64,000 nt of DNA from Paenibacillus helianthi (GTDB taxonomy: Bacteria; Bacillota; Bacilli; Paenibacillales; Paenibacillaceae). The stretch lies in the NCBI RefSeq assembly GCF_001909055.1, contig NZ_LVWI01000041.1:1-64000 (forward strand). Reading direction: 5' to 3'. Shown here in pieces: positions 62,025 through 64,000 of this stretch (its first letter is position 1; each line of letters starts with the position of its first letter). Both the position numbers and the translations under genes were made by a program. The notes beneath the pieces are model-generated. The model was not told the origin of the DNA, ran no database searches, and saw only the letters and a list, made by a program, of their open reading frames with translations.

Positions 62025-62255
62025 GTCTTCCCCTCCGTTTAAAATCACATAATATTATGAAAACCTTTAATTTCTTTACCCTGTAGCGTGTATGGTTATT
62101 AATTCCAATATTAACTAGCTCTTCAGATAGATTCAACCCAACTATAATCAAAATAAACAACCGGACCTAAAAGGTAGGGGCATTTGTACTCCAGAAAAGG
62201 TCCCCCGGATCATATCCGAGAGTAAAAAACGCCACGGCAGGCACCAAAATAATCT

Positions 62256-62286
62256 CAAAAAAAGCACCTCAGAAAATCGAGATGCT
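62256..62286 (-). terminator. Terminator downstream of the DinB-like gene
   Basis: AGCATCTC pairs with GAGGTGCT (8 bp with one G-U) and is followed on the minus strand by seven T. The remainder of 62025-62345 shows only a small CGGAT/ATCCG hairpin near 62206 and nothing else I recognise. Confidence 0.8.
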
Positions 62287-62345
62287 CTAATCTGGTTGTT
62301 ACATGTTAAATATATCAAGCGAAATATCTTCTAGTACCTATGGTT

Positions 62346-62828
62346 CTATTCCCTACTTCGTTTCCAGCTCTTCTGCAGCTTGCGGATAAATACGATCTGG
62401 CCGATATGATAGGCATTATGGGTAGTCACATTCCCGACGATTTCCCACCACTGGCTGCCGGGGAACTCCAGCACGTCTTCCGCCAGCTGTGCTTCGGTTA
62501 ACAGTCTCCGCCAATTCAACAGCACCTCCAGCAACCTTGCTTGAAGCTGCTCAAAAGAGGTACTCTGGGGAAGCTGAAATGTAAGATTGTTGCTCTCTAC
62601 AGAGGGTACGGCATGAACACTGGCTTCAAGGTACCGAGTCTGCCAGGTCTGATTCCAATACAGCAGATGTTGAACCAATTCGGCAATGCTGTTGCTGTCT
62701 TCGTCCGCCTTCCACAGCGCCTCATCTTCGCTTAACCCCTGCACCGATTCTGTAAAGGTAACATACCAGCTAGGGTCATTTGCATTTGCGAGCAGCTGGT
62801 TGCTGAGCACTTCCTTAGCCTGAACCAT
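62346..62828 (-). CDS. DinB/YfiT-like four-helix metal protein
   Basis: A 160-residue four-helix bundle protein. The metal-binding histidines are recognisable in LVQHLLYWNQTWQTRYLEAS and TTHNAYHIGQIVFIRKL, the DinB-like pattern. Members act as thiol transferases or are of unknown use; many are stress-induced. There is no clear strong ribosome binding site (AGGTGTAATAGAA). Substrate unknown. Confidence 0.8.
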   Translation of the reverse strand: MVQAKEVLSNQLLANANDPSWYVTFTESVQGLSEDEALWKADEDSNSIAELVQHLLYWNQTWQTRYLEASVHAVPSVESNNLTFQLPQSTSFEQLQARLLEVLLNWRRLLTEAQLAEDVLEFPGSQWWEIVGNVTTHNAYHIGQIVFIRKLQKSWKRSRE

Positions 62829-62879
62829 TTCTATTACACCTGCCTTGTCGATGTTAGGATGTAATCATACCTTACCATA

Positions 62880-63764
62880 TCAACCCGACAGGCGGGTCAA
62901 TTGAACCGGTATCCAAATTTCACTTCTGTACGCCGGCGAGGCCGTATCCTTGCTCTCATTCCATAAAATCTCCGGCCCTTCTACCAGCTCGTAATTGGAA
63001 GAAGGGAACCATTCGGAGTAAATCCGGCCCCAAATATTCTGGAGAGTATCCGGGAACGGCCCAACCGCTTCAAATACTGCCCATGTGGAAGCGGGAACCT
63101 CAAGCTGCGCGTAGTGCCCCGGACCTTCAAGCGAGGTAGCTACACCGATATAGTGGTCCAGTTCTCCTTTTTCCTCCATGCGCCCTTCAGAGAAATTCAC
63201 CGATGCGCTGATCATCCCGGCCGGATCGATATTCGACAGCCCCTTAAGCTCGGTAATCATTTGCATATTCAGGCTCTGCCACATGGCAGCAATCTCCGGA
63301 TTCACGCCGCCAAATTGAATCGGAACCCTCTTCTTCAGTCCAACAATGCGAAAAGCCTCTTTTTCCTCCATACGGTAATTCATTTCACTGCCTCCCCTAA
63401 TCGTCAACTGAAAAGTCATCCGAGGGAAGGATTTCAGGGAGAACCCGCCCGCCCGCGCTTCCGATGGAGTCACTCCGTGAAAAAGCTGGAACGCCTTCGT
63501 GAACGCATCCGGTGAGCTGTAACCAAAATTCAGAGCTACATCGATGATCCGCCGCGGACTTTGCTGCAGCTCAAATGCGGCCAGCGTCAGGCGTCTGAAA
63601 CGGATATACTCCGACAGTGACACTCCCGCAAGGAATGAGAACATCCGCTTGAAGTGATATTCGGAGCATAATGCTCGTCTGGCAGCCTCCTTGAGATCCA
63701 CCTCTTCCTTGAGATGTGCTTCAATGTAAGCTAGAGCATCATTCATGTTCTCCAGCAGATTCAT
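62880..63764 (-). CDS. AraC-family regulator with GyrI-like effector-binding domain
   Basis: 294 residues: an N-terminal AraC domain with two helix-turn-helix motifs ([20 protein letters not shown] and [20 protein letters not shown]) and a C-terminal GyrI-like multidrug-binding domain (~140-294, [20 protein letters not shown] to EIWIPVQL). This Rob/BltR-like architecture senses bulky lipophilic compounds. GGGGAGGAGGAAGTGAA before the ATG at 63764 sets the start. It diverges from the LysE-type exporter gene at 63938, which it may control. Confidence 0.88.
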   Translation of the reverse strand: MNLLENMNDALAYIEAHLKEEVDLKEAARRALCSEYHFKRMFSFLAGVSLSEYIRFRRLTLAAFELQQSPRRIIDVALNFGYSSPDAFTKAFQLFHGVTPSEARAGGFSLKSFPRMTFQLTIRGGSEMNYRMEEKEAFRIVGLKKRVPIQFGGVNPEIAAMWQSLNMQMITELKGLSNIDPAGMISASVNFSEGRMEEKGELDHYIGVATSLEGPGHYAQLEVPASTWAVFEAVGPFPDTLQNIWGRIYSEWFPSSNYELVEGPEILWNESKDTASPAYRSEIWIPVQLTRLSG

Positions 63765-63937
63765 TTCACTTCCTCCTCCCCTCATTCCTAGAATAACAGC
63801 CCTTCAGGACCCGGTTCCGACAGTTGGTGCACCATATTGACGGGTCATTCCCCTTTGATTTGATTGCTGCAATAATATACTATAGTCATTAGCCTTCAGG
63901 GTGTATATTCATGTGACTACTTGTATAGGAGGTCATT

Positions 63938-64000
63938 ATGAACATCGCATCCTTCATTCTGTACTGTATTGTGGTCACCTTTACACCCGGACCTACCAAT
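63938..64000 (+). CDS. LysE/RhtB-family exporter, N-terminus (cut by window edge)
   Basis: Only 21 codons are present: MNIASFILYCIVVTFTPGPT then N. The TPGPTN signature at the end of the first helix is diagnostic of LysE/RhtB amino-acid and small-molecule exporters. AGGAGGTCATT directly precedes the ATG. The rest lies beyond the window. Confidence 0.85.
   Translation, partial: MNIASFILYCIVVTFTPGPTN

Overview
The window reads as chromosome from a Gram-positive, endospore-forming bacillus, most likely Paenibacillus or a close relative. The reasons are strong AGGAGG-type ribosome binding sites with many GTG/TTG starts, several copper-amine-oxidase-like 'stalk domain' secreted proteins, a GH26-X2-X2-CBM3 mannanase, a lipoteichoic-acid synthase-type enzyme, a Bce-type antibiotic-sensing module and a YjcZ-type sporulation microprotein. 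This is inference from gene content. No rRNA, tRNA or CRISPR was seen.

1-7.4 kb is an AT-rich, decayed accessory region. It holds the end of an IS5-family insertion sequence and three separate 5' fragments of a yyaL-like (DUF255) gene, all on the minus strand and about 1 kb apart. Between them are two stalk-domain secreted proteins, a methyltransferase, a YjcZ microprotein, a VCBS/FG-GAP-like protein, an internally duplicated secreted protein and a TPR protein.

7.4-31.5 kb is mostly ordinary chromosome: the mannanase, an ADP-ribosylglycohydrolase-like protein, a VOC protein, a stand-alone PTS EIIC and an ABC-F ATPase. An operon pairs a TIM-barrel hydrolase with a very unusual 1056-residue GNAT fusion. 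Then come NUDIX, FAD oxidoreductase, FlaR-like kinase, SelO, DUF952 and zinc-type alcohol dehydrogenase genes, a MalT-type regulator with a promoter that predicts a leaderless mRNA, a stalk-domain protein and a class 3 lipase. 32.5-35.3 kb is an iron-regulated pair (AraC/binding-protein fusion regulator and siderophore-binding lipoprotein), each preceded by a Fur-box-like site. 35.4-43.4 kb holds a Drr-type ABC exporter, a secreted GATase1-like protein, a MarR operon and a CocE hydrolase divergent from a TetR regulator with an 18-bp perfect palindrome between them.

44-49.5 kb is a Bce-type antimicrobial peptide sensing and detoxification module. The order in transcription is regulator, kinase, a 750-bp spacer packed with 14-bp and ~63-bp tandem repeats, ATPase, permease. 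A lipoteichoic-acid synthase-like gene runs divergently from it.

51,635-56,358 is the most notable region: a 4.7-kb Tn7-like element with no transposition genes. It has TGT/ACA tips, TnsB-site-like repeats arranged as in Tn7 (three dispersed sites at one end, contiguous 21-bp-spaced sites at the other) and a perfect 5-bp target duplication CTGGG. Its cargo is all on one strand: three unknown proteins, a frameshifted tyrosine recombinase, a PgsA-like phospholipid synthase and a GNAT. The genes are separated by copies of a ~25-bp motif with core CTAACGGG, some with hairpins. The layout resembles a gene-cassette array, and a degenerate copy of the same spacer lies near 5.2 kb.

56.4-64 kb returns to ordinary chromosome: alpha/beta hydrolase, Asp-box protein, a gene frameshifted near its start, HD-domain protein, membrane and lipoproteins, DinB-like protein, an AraC/GyrI-like regulator and the first codons of a LysE-family exporter.
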